Part shown: positions 55,119-62,424 of the stretch, in pieces | Layout: each line of letters opens with the position of its first letter | Numbering within the stretch: position 1 is the stretch's first letter | Assembly: GCA_023395515.1 (NCBI GenBank) | Contig: JAEWZB010000003.1 | Location: forward strand, 1 to 62,424 | From: Bacillota bacterium | GTDB lineage: Bacteria > Bacillota > Syntrophomonadia > Syntrophomonadales > Syntrophomonadaceae | DNA: 62,424 nucleotides | Direction: 5' to 3' | Notes under the pieces: model-generated | What the model saw: only the letters and a program-made list of their open reading frames with translations | What the model was told of the DNA's origin: nothing | Databases searched by the model: none | Made by a program: the position numbers and the translations under genes

Positions 55119-55832
55119 CTACCACTCAATCCTTTCCGGTGGTAGTGGGGTGGAATTAACGGTTACCTCCACAACTTCTCCGCTGCGCATACGAATTACC
55201 CGGTCCCCCATAGCACCTATAGCAGTATTATGGGTTATCAAAAGCACCGTACAGCCAGTTTCCTGGTTTATTTTTCTTAATAATGATAAAACCATTTTGC
55301 CGGTTTCATAATCCAGAGCCCCGGTAGGCTCATCACATAAAAGAAAGCGGGGATTTTTAACAATAGCCCGGGCAATTGATACCCGCTGCTGTTCTCCGCC
55401 GCTCATTTGCGAAGGGAAATGATCCATTCGGTCTCCTAAGCCTACTTGTTCCAAAACCTGGGGCGGCGGGGAAGATTTATCTACTAAACCTGCAGCCAAT
55501 TCTACATTTTCTAAAGCGGTTAAATCAGAAATAAGATTATAAAACTGAAAAACAAATCCTACTTCTTCCCTTCTATATTTAGTCAGCAAAGCATCATTAG
55601 CCTGGCTGAGATCAGTGTTTTGAAATATCATCTTACCACTAGTGGCAGTATCCATACCTCCTATAATATTAAGCAAGGTACTTTTACCCGAGCCACTGGG
55701 ACCTAAAATAACTAAAAACTCTCCTTCATATACGTTAAGAGAGGTCTTTTTCAAAGCCTCGACCTTAACTTCACCCATAATATAAGTTTTAGTAACATCT
55801 TCTAAAGATAAAATAGTTTTTTGCATAACCAT
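55119..55832 (-). CDS. ABC exporter ATPase (MacB/LolD-like)
   Basis: 237 residues from ATG 55832 (11 nt after AAGGAG; a GTG at 55841 is only 2 nt away). Walker A 'GPSGSGKST', Q-loop 'VFQFYNL', signature 'MSGGEQQRVS', Walker B 'LLCDEPTGALD', H-loop 'ITHNTA'. First gene of the exporter trio, 117 nt downstream of the TetR gene and probably co-transcribed with it. Confidence 0.92.
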   Translation of the reverse strand: MVMQKTILSLEDVTKTYIMGEVKVEALKKTSLNVYEGEFLVILGPSGSGKSTLLNIIGGMDTATSGKMIFQNTDLSQANDALLTKYRREEVGFVFQFYNLISDLTALENVELAAGLVDKSSPPPQVLEQVGLGDRMDHFPSQMSGGEQQRVSIARAIVKNPRFLLCDEPTGALDYETGKMVLSLLRKINQETGCTVLLITHNTAIGAMGDRVIRMRSGEVVEVTVNSTPLPPERIEW

Positions 55833-55949
55833 AGTATTCACTACTCCTTAGATTAAATACTTAAGGTGCATCTATCTCTTTATTAACTATAGTTCTACAA
55901 TAAATCATTCTCACTCATAAGTCATTATTCCTCTCTTTTCTTGGCATGG

Positions 55950-56588
55950 TCATTTATAAAAGGTGAGGCGGAATACGTTTAGATACGCCTCAAATTCCTC
56001 CATAAGAGGATCAAAATGGCTTTGAAAATCTGACATTTCCTTTCCCAGAGTCAGGATTCTATTCACCAGGCCGTTCATCGTCCAAATAATAATGTCCTGC
56101 GCCTTTTCTACGTCAATATCATCCCGAAACAACGATTTGTCCGAATAGCGCAAAACCCGCTTGGCGACGCTTTCCGAAGCGTTGTAAATGTCCTCGGGCA
56201 GCCCCTCGGTAAACACATCGTCCAGCGACAGGTAGGACTTTAACAGAAAGCGGTATATGGTTGGATATTCAACAGTCAGCTCAATGGAGAGCCGGGAGAC
56301 CCGTTCGATATTGTCAAGAAAATTTTTATCTTCTAAAACCACGGTATCATACTGTGTATTGACGATGTCCAGCGCATACTTAATCAAAAACAGGTACAGC
56401 CCTTTTTTGGAGCCGAAGTAATGAAAAATAAGCCCTTTTGATATACCGGCCTCTTTTGCAATGTCATCGGTATTGGCTACGACATAACCCTTTGCAAATT
56501 CCTTCATGGCCACTTCAATGAAGGTATCCAGCTTGTTTTTATCCATCTTCTGCATGACTTTATGGTTTTTCACATCGTATTCGCCCAT
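55950..56588 (-). CDS. TetR-family repressor of the exporter operon
   Basis: 212 residues from ATG 56588 (GGAG 5 nt upstream; a longer reading to 56651 would begin inside the operator). HTH 'NTDDIAKEAGISKGLIFHYFGSKKGLY' spans the TetR_N signature. The ligand domain resembles those of drug or fatty-acid responsive members. It lies between the exporter genes and a promoter carrying two matching palindromes, so autoregulation and control of the exporter are likely. The gene looks somewhat more GC-rich than its flanks. Confidence 0.9.
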   Translation of the reverse strand: MGEYDVKNHKVMQKMDKNKLDTFIEVAMKEFAKGYVVANTDDIAKEAGISKGLIFHYFGSKKGLYLFLIKYALDIVNTQYDTVVLEDKNFLDNIERVSRLSIELTVEYPTIYRFLLKSYLSLDDVFTEGLPEDIYNASESVAKRVLRYSDKSLFRDDIDVEKAQDIIIWTMNGLVNRILTLGKEMSDFQSHFDPLMEEFEAYLNVFRLTFYK

Positions 56589-56634
56589 AAAATCTCCATC
56601 ATTTTGCTTCACAAAAAAACCTCGTCTAATTTCC

Positions 56635-56700
56635 ATTGACTTCCAAGTCAATCATTCTAATTGCATTATAATATCCATTGACTTTCGAGTCAATGGATAT
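56635..56700 (-). promoter_or_regulatory. TetR promoter with two operators
   Basis: Minus-strand TTGACT (complement of 56688-56693), exactly 17 nt, TATAAT (complement of 56665-56670): near-perfect sigma-A promoter. Two TTGACT-n4-AGTCAA palindromes: 56671-56700 (13-bp arms, covering the -35) and 56635-56652 (8-bp arms, downstream of the start site). Confidence 0.85.
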
Positions 56701-56843
56701 TTCAGAAGTGTCCGCAAGTGGTCTCCACCAAGTGGCAGGGGGATATAAAAAGCTGTTATTTAATAAAGTTAGAATTAAAAAAATAGAAGGAATTAATTAT
56801 TAAAAAATAATAAATCCCTTCCTCCGGACAATTATCTTACATT

Positions 56844-56906
56844 AAAGTCCAATTATGGTCTACTCATGTCAAAAATCTGGTCATTTATGACACAATATGG
56901 ACCTTT
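56844..56906. repeat. Imperfect long inverted repeat
   Basis: AAAGTCCA...ATGTCA at 56844-56871 pairs with TGACA...TGGACCTTT at 56888-56906. No T-run. Could be a decayed mobile-element end. The 56701-57157 interval otherwise holds the two hairpins described next and no gene. Confidence 0.45.
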
Positions 56907-56962
56907 AGGTAAATAATACAGATTTATGTAATTTTTTGGATTATAATATATTTTGCATAGGC

Positions 56963-57068
56963 CTTCAAACAATTTCACCTTGCCAGATTCATTGTTTGAA
57001 GACCCGCCCCTACACAAATAGATGGTAGGTTATTTATATTTTAATCTATCTAGGGGTATTTGTGTAGG
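56963..57068 (+). promoter_or_regulatory. Two successive perfect hairpins in the bacteriocin leader
   Basis: CTTCAAACAAT (56963-56973) pairs with ATTGTTTGAAG (56991-57001). CCTACACAAATA (57009-57020) pairs with TATTTGTGTAGG (57057-57068). They lie 90-195 bp before the secreted-protein gene; a TATAAT sits at 56942. Candidate leader RNA control or transposon-derived repeats. Confidence 0.5.
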
Positions 57069-57157
57069 AGACTATTTCAAAAGGAGGTGTCTTCTTAACA
57101 AGCTCCCCCAAAAACCATATTATATCAATCTATTTTTATGAAAGGAGAAAACTTAAT

Positions 57158-57586
57158 ATGATGAACAAAAGTAAGCATTCTATTTTTTTTGCTTTGGTAA
57201 CTATGTTAATTATAACTGTAGCAACACCTGCAATGGCTTCTGGCGAGTTCCTAGTCCCCATAAACCCTTACAGTGAACGTGAAGTACTATTTACACAATT
57301 TGCAGCCGATGGCACTGCTGTCATGCCTATGGCATCTTACAATGTCTATGCAGACAAAGGAGACAGGCAAAAATCCAGCGGCCTATGGTACGCATGGGGA
57401 TGGACTAGATTAGTTGATAAAAAATCGGGAGAAGATTTATATCATTACACAAATGTAACATATTCCGATAAAAATGGCGATGACGAGATTGAATCTGGTA
57501 AGAAGTGGGGAACCGGGAAAATTGAGGCCAATACAAAAGATACATATAAACGGACTGTAGTAAAAGTCTGGTATGGAATCAGTTAA
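57158..57586 (+). CDS. Secreted lactococcin-972-like bacteriocin precursor (putative)
   Basis: 142 residues. ATG behind AAAGGAG. Sec signal peptide with cleavage after 'TPAMA' (residue 27) leaves a mature protein of about 115 residues, with no Cys. The C-terminal half has 'SGLWYAWGW', 'LYHYTNVTY' and 'KWGTGKIEANTKD...VWYG', an aromatic pattern that recalls lactococcin 972 (W..GYG, YSNY, WAKATV, YYNFW). The two FtsX-like proteins and ATPase downstream match the immunity/export genes of that family. Similarity is judged by eye; a non-bacteriocin secreted peptide is possible. Confidence 0.55.
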   Translation: MMNKSKHSIFFALVTMLIITVATPAMASGEFLVPINPYSEREVLFTQFAADGTAVMPMASYNVYADKGDRQKSSGLWYAWGWTRLVDKKSGEDLYHYTNVTYSDKNGDDEIESGKKWGTGKIEANTKDTYKRTVVKVWYGIS

Positions 57587-57682
57587 TATGTAAAGAGATT
57601 TCTAGGGGGTGCAGCATATTCTGGTATAGTTTAAAACCAGCATATGCTACCACACTCCTGGGAACAGATGGGATGAAATTAT

Positions 57683-58654
57683 TTGGGCAGAATGTATCGT
57701 TTTGGATTATTCGTATTGATGTTTATATTTATGAACTTGATTCTGATAAATACGCTAGCTTGGGCGATGATAGAAAACCAAACTAAAATCAGTAATTATT
57801 ATCGAGGCAGCAATACGGTTAAATTTATCATGCGCCAAGACTTGGATAAAGGTGATATGCTTAAGCTTTATCAGTTGATGGATCATACCTTATTATATTG
57901 TGATGTATCCAAAATAGATGACGGTAAGATTATTGGCCTGGTTTTTAAAGACGCTATGTTTATCCCTAACCTTGTAGAAGGCAGATTATTTACTGAAGAT
58001 GACTTTGCCCAAGAAGATCCTACCGTCATGATTGGGAAAAACATACTGGCTTCACCTTATCATAATGACCAGTTTATCCAATTGTTCGCGAGGGAATTTC
58101 AGGTAATTGGGGTTACTGCTTATAAAGATAACGTTGCTTTGGATAATGTTATATTCTTAAACTTAACCTCTTTAAATACCCTGCCCCCGTACAGATACTT
58201 CTATTTGGACGGGAGCTCAACTACCAAAATTGATTATACCATCAAAAAAATTCAGGACATTTTTGACATCTATGTAATAGATGAAAAGTCTAATCCTTTA
58301 GACCGAATTATTGTTCTCTCCGAACAATATGGAAATATAAGCAGAATGCTTATTGCAATCTTTATCTTAGCCGTGATATTTTACTGTGCATTTGCCTGGA
58401 GATCGTTAAAACAAGAAACATATATCGGGATTCTTTTAGGCTTTAGCCCCGGGAATTTATTAAAACTAATTATGGAAAAATATTTTGTCCACAATTTTAC
58501 GGTTATTCTAATTATCTTGCTAGAATGGCTGCTTTTGTACTTATTAGGAATCAAACTTCCACTGTTGACTTTATTAGTTCAGTTATTGCTGTTTTTAATA
58601 ATCATTAATATCGTGTTATCAATTTACGTATTAGGCAGGTTCTATAAAAATTAG
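57683..58654 (+). CDS. FtsX-like half permease A (bacteriocin-associated)
   Basis: 323 residues, TTG start (ATG 57692 is the alternative). One N-terminal helix (about 6-27), an extracytoplasmic domain (about 35-210) and three C-terminal helices (215-320) with 'GILLGFSPGNLLKLI' as the cytosolic turn. This is one MacB/FtsX half. With the next gene (425 aa) it adds up to the ~700-residue 'bacteriocin-associated integral membrane protein' normally encoded as one ORF beside lactococcin-972-type genes. Probably immunity or export. Confidence 0.65.
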   Translation: MGRMYRFGLFVLMFIFMNLILINTLAWAMIENQTKISNYYRGSNTVKFIMRQDLDKGDMLKLYQLMDHTLLYCDVSKIDDGKIIGLVFKDAMFIPNLVEGRLFTEDDFAQEDPTVMIGKNILASPYHNDQFIQLFAREFQVIGVTAYKDNVALDNVIFLNLTSLNTLPPYRYFYLDGSSTTKIDYTIKKIQDIFDIYVIDEKSNPLDRIIVLSEQYGNISRMLIAIFILAVIFYCAFAWRSLKQETYIGILLGFSPGNLLKLIMEKYFVHNFTVILIILLEWLLLYLLGIKLPLLTLLVQLLLFLIIINIVLSIYVLGRFYKN

Positions 58655-58667
58655 AGGAGATTTTAGA

Positions 58668-59945
58668 ATGTTCTTTTCTATAAAAGATACCAAACTATTA
58701 GCAGGTTCAATTGCTATTATCGCATTACTAACTTTAGCGATAGCCCTTATATTAAAGACTTTTTTAATAAACGATACTGTTGAGGAAAAATCCCAAAAAT
58801 ACTATCATACTTATGTTGAAAATCAATATGTAAAGATTTTTGCTACATATGATATTCAAGGAATTACTTTTACCCAAGCTTTGCAACAAGAAGACTTTCT
58901 TACCCGGCTCAAGCAGTTTAATCATGACTTACATACAGCAGAGGGTCTGAACTTTTTTGAGCTATGTGACCAACATGTTGAACATAAGGGTTATTATGAG
59001 GGCAAAGATAACTTTGTCGTAGGATATGACCGGGACCCATCCATGAAAAACCAATGGCTTAAAACCTCGGCCGGACAAGTGTATATAACGCCTCTTTATG
59101 CGCTTCAAGTTGATAGTAAAGCTTATAACTTATTTTTAAAAAACAGTCTGGCTAGAGGAACAGATTTTATAGATGATGATTTTAATTACAGGCCGGATAA
59201 AATGACAATCCCCTGCCTTTTAGGTTACGATTATTCTACCATTTATGATCTTGGCAATATGATGCAAGTAGAATATTTGACTCGAAAAATCAATCTGGAA
59301 ATTATCGGGTTTTTTGATCAAACTGCATCAGTTCCCGTTAATGGCAGCATACTTTATCTAGATCACTATATTGTTATGCCTTTTTTAAACTGTCAGTATA
59401 ATCCGATAAATCCAGAAGACGAGTTTTTTCAGAAAATACTGTATGACCAAAAAAATACCGGCTATTTGCTTGATGAAGGATTGGACTACTCTCTGGTTAA
59501 CAATATTGCCCAAACTTATGATTTATTATATACAACGGGAACTAATAAAAAAGACATCAGTATGGTAAATCAGGGAGTTACGGCTTTGCTCACTCAAAGG
59601 ATTGTTTTTATGATAAGCATCTTGTTATTGCTGGGAGTTATTATTACTATCATACTGGTTTTAATGCAAAAATTTGATCGCGACGCTAAAAAAATAAGTG
59701 TCAATTTAATCTGCGGTGCTTCTTTAAATACAATAAAGGCTAAACTATATGCATATGTTATATGCTGCTATTTAGCCGGCATCATTATATCTTTATTAAT
59801 AATTGGCAAGGATATATTTTACATATCCCCTAAAAACATGACCCTGTGTTTTTCTATTTTATTTTTCAGCCTTATGGGCGTAATAATAATCCTTAACCTG
59901 CTTATTAACAATTACCATCTTGGTACCGCATTAAGGAGGCGTTAA
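58668..59945 (+). CDS. FtsX-like half permease B (bacteriocin-associated)
   Basis: 425 residues, ATG behind AGAGGAG. Same 1+3 helix layout: helix at about 10-31, extracytoplasmic part to 305, and three helices to the end, with 'LICGASLNTIKAKLYAYVI' as the cytosolic helix pair. It begins 13 nt after half A and ends at the ATPase gene's SD. Heterodimer with half A is expected. Confidence 0.65.
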   Translation: MFFSIKDTKLLAGSIAIIALLTLAIALILKTFLINDTVEEKSQKYYHTYVENQYVKIFATYDIQGITFTQALQQEDFLTRLKQFNHDLHTAEGLNFFELCDQHVEHKGYYEGKDNFVVGYDRDPSMKNQWLKTSAGQVYITPLYALQVDSKAYNLFLKNSLARGTDFIDDDFNYRPDKMTIPCLLGYDYSTIYDLGNMMQVEYLTRKINLEIIGFFDQTASVPVNGSILYLDHYIVMPFLNCQYNPINPEDEFFQKILYDQKNTGYLLDEGLDYSLVNNIAQTYDLLYTTGTNKKDISMVNQGVTALLTQRIVFMISILLLLGVIITIILVLMQKFDRDAKKISVNLICGASLNTIKAKLYAYVICCYLAGIIISLLIIGKDIFYISPKNMTLCFSILFFSLMGVIIILNLLINNYHLGTALRRR

Positions 59946-59947
59946 CC

Positions 59948-60610
59948 ATGATAAGGCTGGATAAAATAACTAAAATATATCAAAACTTAGGGAAAAATAA
60001 AAAATATGCATTAAAAGCCATAGATTTATCTATAAAAGAAGGTGAACTGGTAGCAATCGTAGGTCCCAGCGGGGCAGGCAAGTCTACAATATTAAACATA
60101 ATAGGCGGCATTGACAGGCCCAATAGTGGTAATTATTATTTTGATGATAGATTAGTTTCATTCAAAGCAAATAAATTAGCTCATTTCAGAAGGAACAATA
60201 TCGGTTTTATTGTTCAAGATCATGCCCTTATTGAAGATATGACCGCTTACAATAATATTGCACTACCCTTAAAATACAGCTCAAAAAATAAAGCTCAAAT
60301 TGAAAATCGGGTTATGGATATAGCCAATTACCTAAATATAAAAGATCAGTTACATAATTACCCCCACCAGCTTTCAGGAGGGGAGTGTCAACGCATAGCA
60401 ATAGCAAGAGCCATAATTAATAACCCCCGCCTTATATTAGCAGATGAACCTACCGGTTCATTAGATAGTGAGAACAAAAGAAATGTGATGAACATTTTTA
60501 AAGACTTTCATCATAGAAGTACTACGATAATAGTAACCCATGATTATGAAATAGCTAATTTATGTCATAGAATTGTTGAATTAGATAACGGTATGATAAT
60601 CCGGCAATGA
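59948..60610 (+). CDS. ABC ATPase of the bacteriocin-associated transporter
   Basis: 220 residues. Walker A 'GPSGAGKST', Q-loop 'IVQDHALIED', signature 'LSGGECQRIA', Walker B 'LILADEPTGSLD', H-loop 'VTHDYE'. The Q-loop is VQD where MacB/LolD usually have FQ, a form often seen in bacteriocin-linked ATPases. ATG 2 nt after the half-B stop, with the SD inside that gene. Powers the FtsX-like pair. Confidence 0.9.
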   Translation: MIRLDKITKIYQNLGKNKKYALKAIDLSIKEGELVAIVGPSGAGKSTILNIIGGIDRPNSGNYYFDDRLVSFKANKLAHFRRNNIGFIVQDHALIEDMTAYNNIALPLKYSSKNKAQIENRVMDIANYLNIKDQLHNYPHQLSGGECQRIAIARAIINNPRLILADEPTGSLDSENKRNVMNIFKDFHHRSTTIIVTHDYEIANLCHRIVELDNGMIIRQ

Positions 60611-60675
60611 TATATATCCGCGGATGGTAAGGAGCTTTAGAGAAACTTGAACTAGAAGGAGATTTCTTGGCTTAA

Positions 60676-60732
60676 AACTTCCTGTTTTTTCATACTTAGG
60701 TTACCTACCTAAACATAAAAAACAGGAGGTTT
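60676..60732 (+). terminator. Long hairpin after the bacteriocin unit
   Basis: CCTGTTTTTT...TTAGGT pairs with ACCTAA...AAAAACAGG (60681-60726), an imperfect stem of about 20 bp, with a short T-rich tail. It lies 70 bp after the ATPase stop. 60733-60927 shows nothing else. Confidence 0.6.
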
Positions 60733-60927
60733 ATTATCTTTTAAAAATAAGATAGTCCTTGGCATAACCATTATATTTACTGCTCCTTAGATTATACCCT
60801 CGGTTTAACGCAGTGCTAAAGGGACATTTTGTTTGTCAACTTTACCGTCTGCCCTAATGATGATATACTAACCAGCGACTAACTAAATAACAACGCATCT
60901 GATTATAAATATAAAAAGGATTAAGAC

Positions 60928-61632
60928 ATGAATACATTAGCTTTTATTTTAGTAGTGTTAGTTGCATCAACTTTGCAGTCCGCAACCGGCTTCGGATTCG
61001 CCATTATGGCTACCCCATTTTTCTTACTTTTATTCGAAATGCATGATGCAATCCAGTTAAATATTATACTTTCATTATTGTTATGCCTCACTATGATTTA
61101 TAAAGTTCGCCATGAAATTGATAAAGGTATCCTTTGGCGATTAATCAAAGGCAGCCTGATAGGAGTTCTGCCCGGACTTATGCTTTTAAACTTTTTTAAT
61201 GAGCAAGCCCTGAAAATTTTTGTGAGTATAATAATTCTTACCTCGGTAGGTTTATTAATCAGCCAGGTTAAAATAAGACAAAGCACAACCAAAGAATTCA
61301 TTGTGGGGGTGTTTTCAGGATTACTGACTTCCAGCATAGGTATGGGTGGTCCCCCTTTAATGATATATTTTTTGGGGGCAAAAACTGATAAAGCGACACT
61401 GCATGCCACAACCATAGCTTATTTTATTTTCGTTTCCTCGGTTAGTTTCATGCTGCAATTCTGGAAATACAATATTACCCCCATGGTTTGGACAGCAACT
61501 TTATGGGCAATACCAGTCCTATTAATAGGGGTATTGTTAGGCTTGTTGGTGTTTGCACGGCTTAATCAGCAACTCTTTCGCCAAGCCATATATATGTTAC
61601 TAATTTTTTCTGGTCTATATATGTTAATCTAG
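60928..61632 (+). CDS. TauE/SafE family permease
   Basis: 234 residues with seven to eight membrane helices. N-terminal 'STLQSATGFGFAIMATPF' and central 'LLTSSIGMGGPPLMIYFLG' are the two repeat motifs of the TauE/SafE (DUF81) family, exporters of sulfite, sulfoacetate or related sulfur anions. ATG behind AAAAGGA. Monocistronic. A link with the sulfur reductase 20 kb away is only a guess. Confidence 0.9.
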   Translation: MNTLAFILVVLVASTLQSATGFGFAIMATPFFLLLFEMHDAIQLNIILSLLLCLTMIYKVRHEIDKGILWRLIKGSLIGVLPGLMLLNFFNEQALKIFVSIIILTSVGLLISQVKIRQSTTKEFIVGVFSGLLTSSIGMGGPPLMIYFLGAKTDKATLHATTIAYFIFVSSVSFMLQFWKYNITPMVWTATLWAIPVLLIGVLLGLLVFARLNQQLFRQAIYMLLIFSGLYMLI

Positions 61633-61740
61633 AAAAGTGACAAGGAGTAGCAGTGAGACTATTTCAACCATCCTGGATGTTTCAACAGTCTCAAACCTCC
61701 CCTTACATCAAGATTTCAATTCCTGGGAATTCCTAGTTTA

Positions 61741-62214
61741 CTATAAATAGTATTTTCCGGTCATTTCCGTCACATCAATTCGTATCACCGCAGTACCTTT
61801 AGCCATATTATGGGGAATCTCATGGTTTACCAAATGAGGGGTATATTTTTCCACGATAGTTCTTAAGACCCTGCTTTTTTTTTCCATATCATCCACCAGT
61901 TTGGCCGTACCAGAGATAATCACACTTTGGTATTTTGTATTTGTATCGCATGGTTTTCCGGTCGGGTCCAGCAGCAGCTTATCCATTTCATAAACCGAAA
62001 ATCCCACTCTGGAATCATGCCCAATATTATCCAACTTTTTGCCTTTAGGCAACCCATGAAAAAATATGGCCTCATCATAATAAACAAAATGGATCGGGGT
62101 ACTGTACGGTGTACCATCGGGATTTATTGTCACCAAGCTGCCGATGGGAGCCCGCTCAAGCAACTGCTTTATCTGTTCTTCGGTCAAAGGGTGGGTTTTC
62201 ATACGGTGCTGCAT
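61741..62214 (-). CDS. Pyridoxamine-phosphate-oxidase-like flavin split-barrel protein
   Basis: 157 residues. Strand-rich FMN-binding split barrel: 'GSLVTINPDGTPYSTPIHFVYYDEAIFFHG' region, then 'KGKKLDNIGHDSRVGFSVYE', typical of NimA/YhbP-type proteins. May reduce a nitro compound or flavin/F420 cofactor; not a real PdxH (no pyridoxal-phosphate residues seen). ATG behind AAGGAGG. Confidence 0.85.
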   Translation of the reverse strand: MQHRMKTHPLTEEQIKQLLERAPIGSLVTINPDGTPYSTPIHFVYYDEAIFFHGLPKGKKLDNIGHDSRVGFSVYEMDKLLLDPTGKPCDTNTKYQSVIISGTAKLVDDMEKKSRVLRTIVEKYTPHLVNHEIPHNMAKGTAVIRIDVTEMTGKYYL

Positions 62215-62256
62215 AATATATCCTCCTTATCTATTCCTTCTCCTGTACTATAATGC

Positions 62257-62286
62257 AAAACCGGCCTCTCTATAAGAGCCGGTTTT
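62257..62286 (-). terminator. Hairpin after the partial right-edge gene
   Basis: AAAACCGGC (62257-62265) pairs with GCCGGTTTT (62278-62286). It lies 22 bp beyond the stop of the minus-strand gene at the window edge. Confidence 0.65.
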
Positions 62287-62307
62287 AACAAATATATAGG
62301 ATACAGT

Positions 62308-62424
62308 TTAAATTAACTGAACCAAGCTTGAGATAAAATCTCCATTATTACTGATATCTACCCCAACAGAAAAAGGAATTAACGAATGCTCATAATCCCA
62401 TACTAAATTCATTTGCAATAAAAT
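62308..62424 (-). CDS. C-terminal end of a gene cut by the window edge
   Basis: An open minus-strand frame enters from the right and gives the last 38 residues ('NLVWDYEHSLIPFSV...SSLVQLI') before a TAA at 62308, followed by a hairpin. Too short to identify. Confidence 0.5.
   Translation of the reverse strand: MLLQMNLVWDYEHSLIPFSVGVDISNNGDFISSLVQLI

Overview
The window looks like a chromosome segment of an anaerobic, endospore-forming, low-GC Firmicute of the class Clostridia. Spore markers are an SspH-type small acid-soluble protein with a sigma-G-like promoter, a SleB-type cortex hydrolase, a sensor kinase with Spo0A-like boxes upstream, a PEP-synthase/PPDK regulator and two DUF3189 proteins. 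A long acyl-CoA dehydrogenase, two crotonase-fold enzymes and a molybdopterin sulfur-type reductase fit a fermentative, syntrophic or sulfur-respiring anaerobe, possibly Syntrophomonas-like. The genus is inference. I see no rRNA, tRNA, CRISPR array, intact insertion sequence or prophage.

Layout. 1-2657 is the 3' part of a large STAND NTPase (nSTAND3 type), probably a defence gene whose N-terminus lies left of the window. 2.7-12 kb is mostly minus strand: membrane protein, two paralogous small proteins, GIY-YIG protein, sensor kinase, PEP-synthase regulator, subtilase, a GC-rich structured element with a 39-residue membrane ORF, radical SAM protein and acyl-CoA dehydrogenase. 12-15.2 kb (plus) holds an unknown two-gene unit and minD-minE-minC. 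15.2-18.1 kb is an iron/manganese locus: a DtxR/MntR-like regulator facing feoA and a FeoB split into GTPase and membrane proteins. 18.4-25.6 kb is a signalling block: HD-GYP, CHASE2-adenylate cyclase, FapA-like and GAF proteins. 25.6-34.8 kb carries a crotonase, an SsuABC/TauABC-like importer, DUF3189 pair, EamA half-transporter, VanW protein, arginine-decarboxylase-like enzyme and branched-chain aminotransferase.

35-42.7 kb is a respiratory operon in the order rhodanese lipoprotein, molybdopterin catalytic subunit, 4x[4Fe-4S] subunit, NrfD/PsrC membrane subunit, TorD-like chaperone, second rhodanese lipoprotein, ending in a strong terminator. A Crp/Fnr regulator lies upstream and two TTGTGA-type palindromes sit in the operon's promoter region. 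The rhodaneses suggest the substrate is sulfane sulfur (polysulfide or thiosulfate). 42.9-51.4 kb has spore, hemerythrin/PAS, Nudix, lipoprotein, phosphate transport and crotonase genes plus a 177-bp terminal-inverted-repeat element. 51.5-56.7 kb is a TetR-controlled MacAB-like exporter with a very clear promoter/double-operator region. 57.1-60.6 kb is the most interesting accessory unit: a secreted 142-residue protein resembling lactococcin-972-type bacteriocins, two FtsX-like half permeases and an ABC ATPase. A TauE/SafE permease, a flavin split-barrel protein and the end of another gene close the window.

A recurring oddity is that three genes (DtxR-like, feoA, one DUF3189) have ideal Shine-Dalgarno sites followed 7-9 nt later by AUC, AUA and AUU, not by a usual start codon. 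For the DtxR-like gene the SD lies in the 3' arm of the minC terminator and the terminator's T-run forms the SD-to-start spacer.
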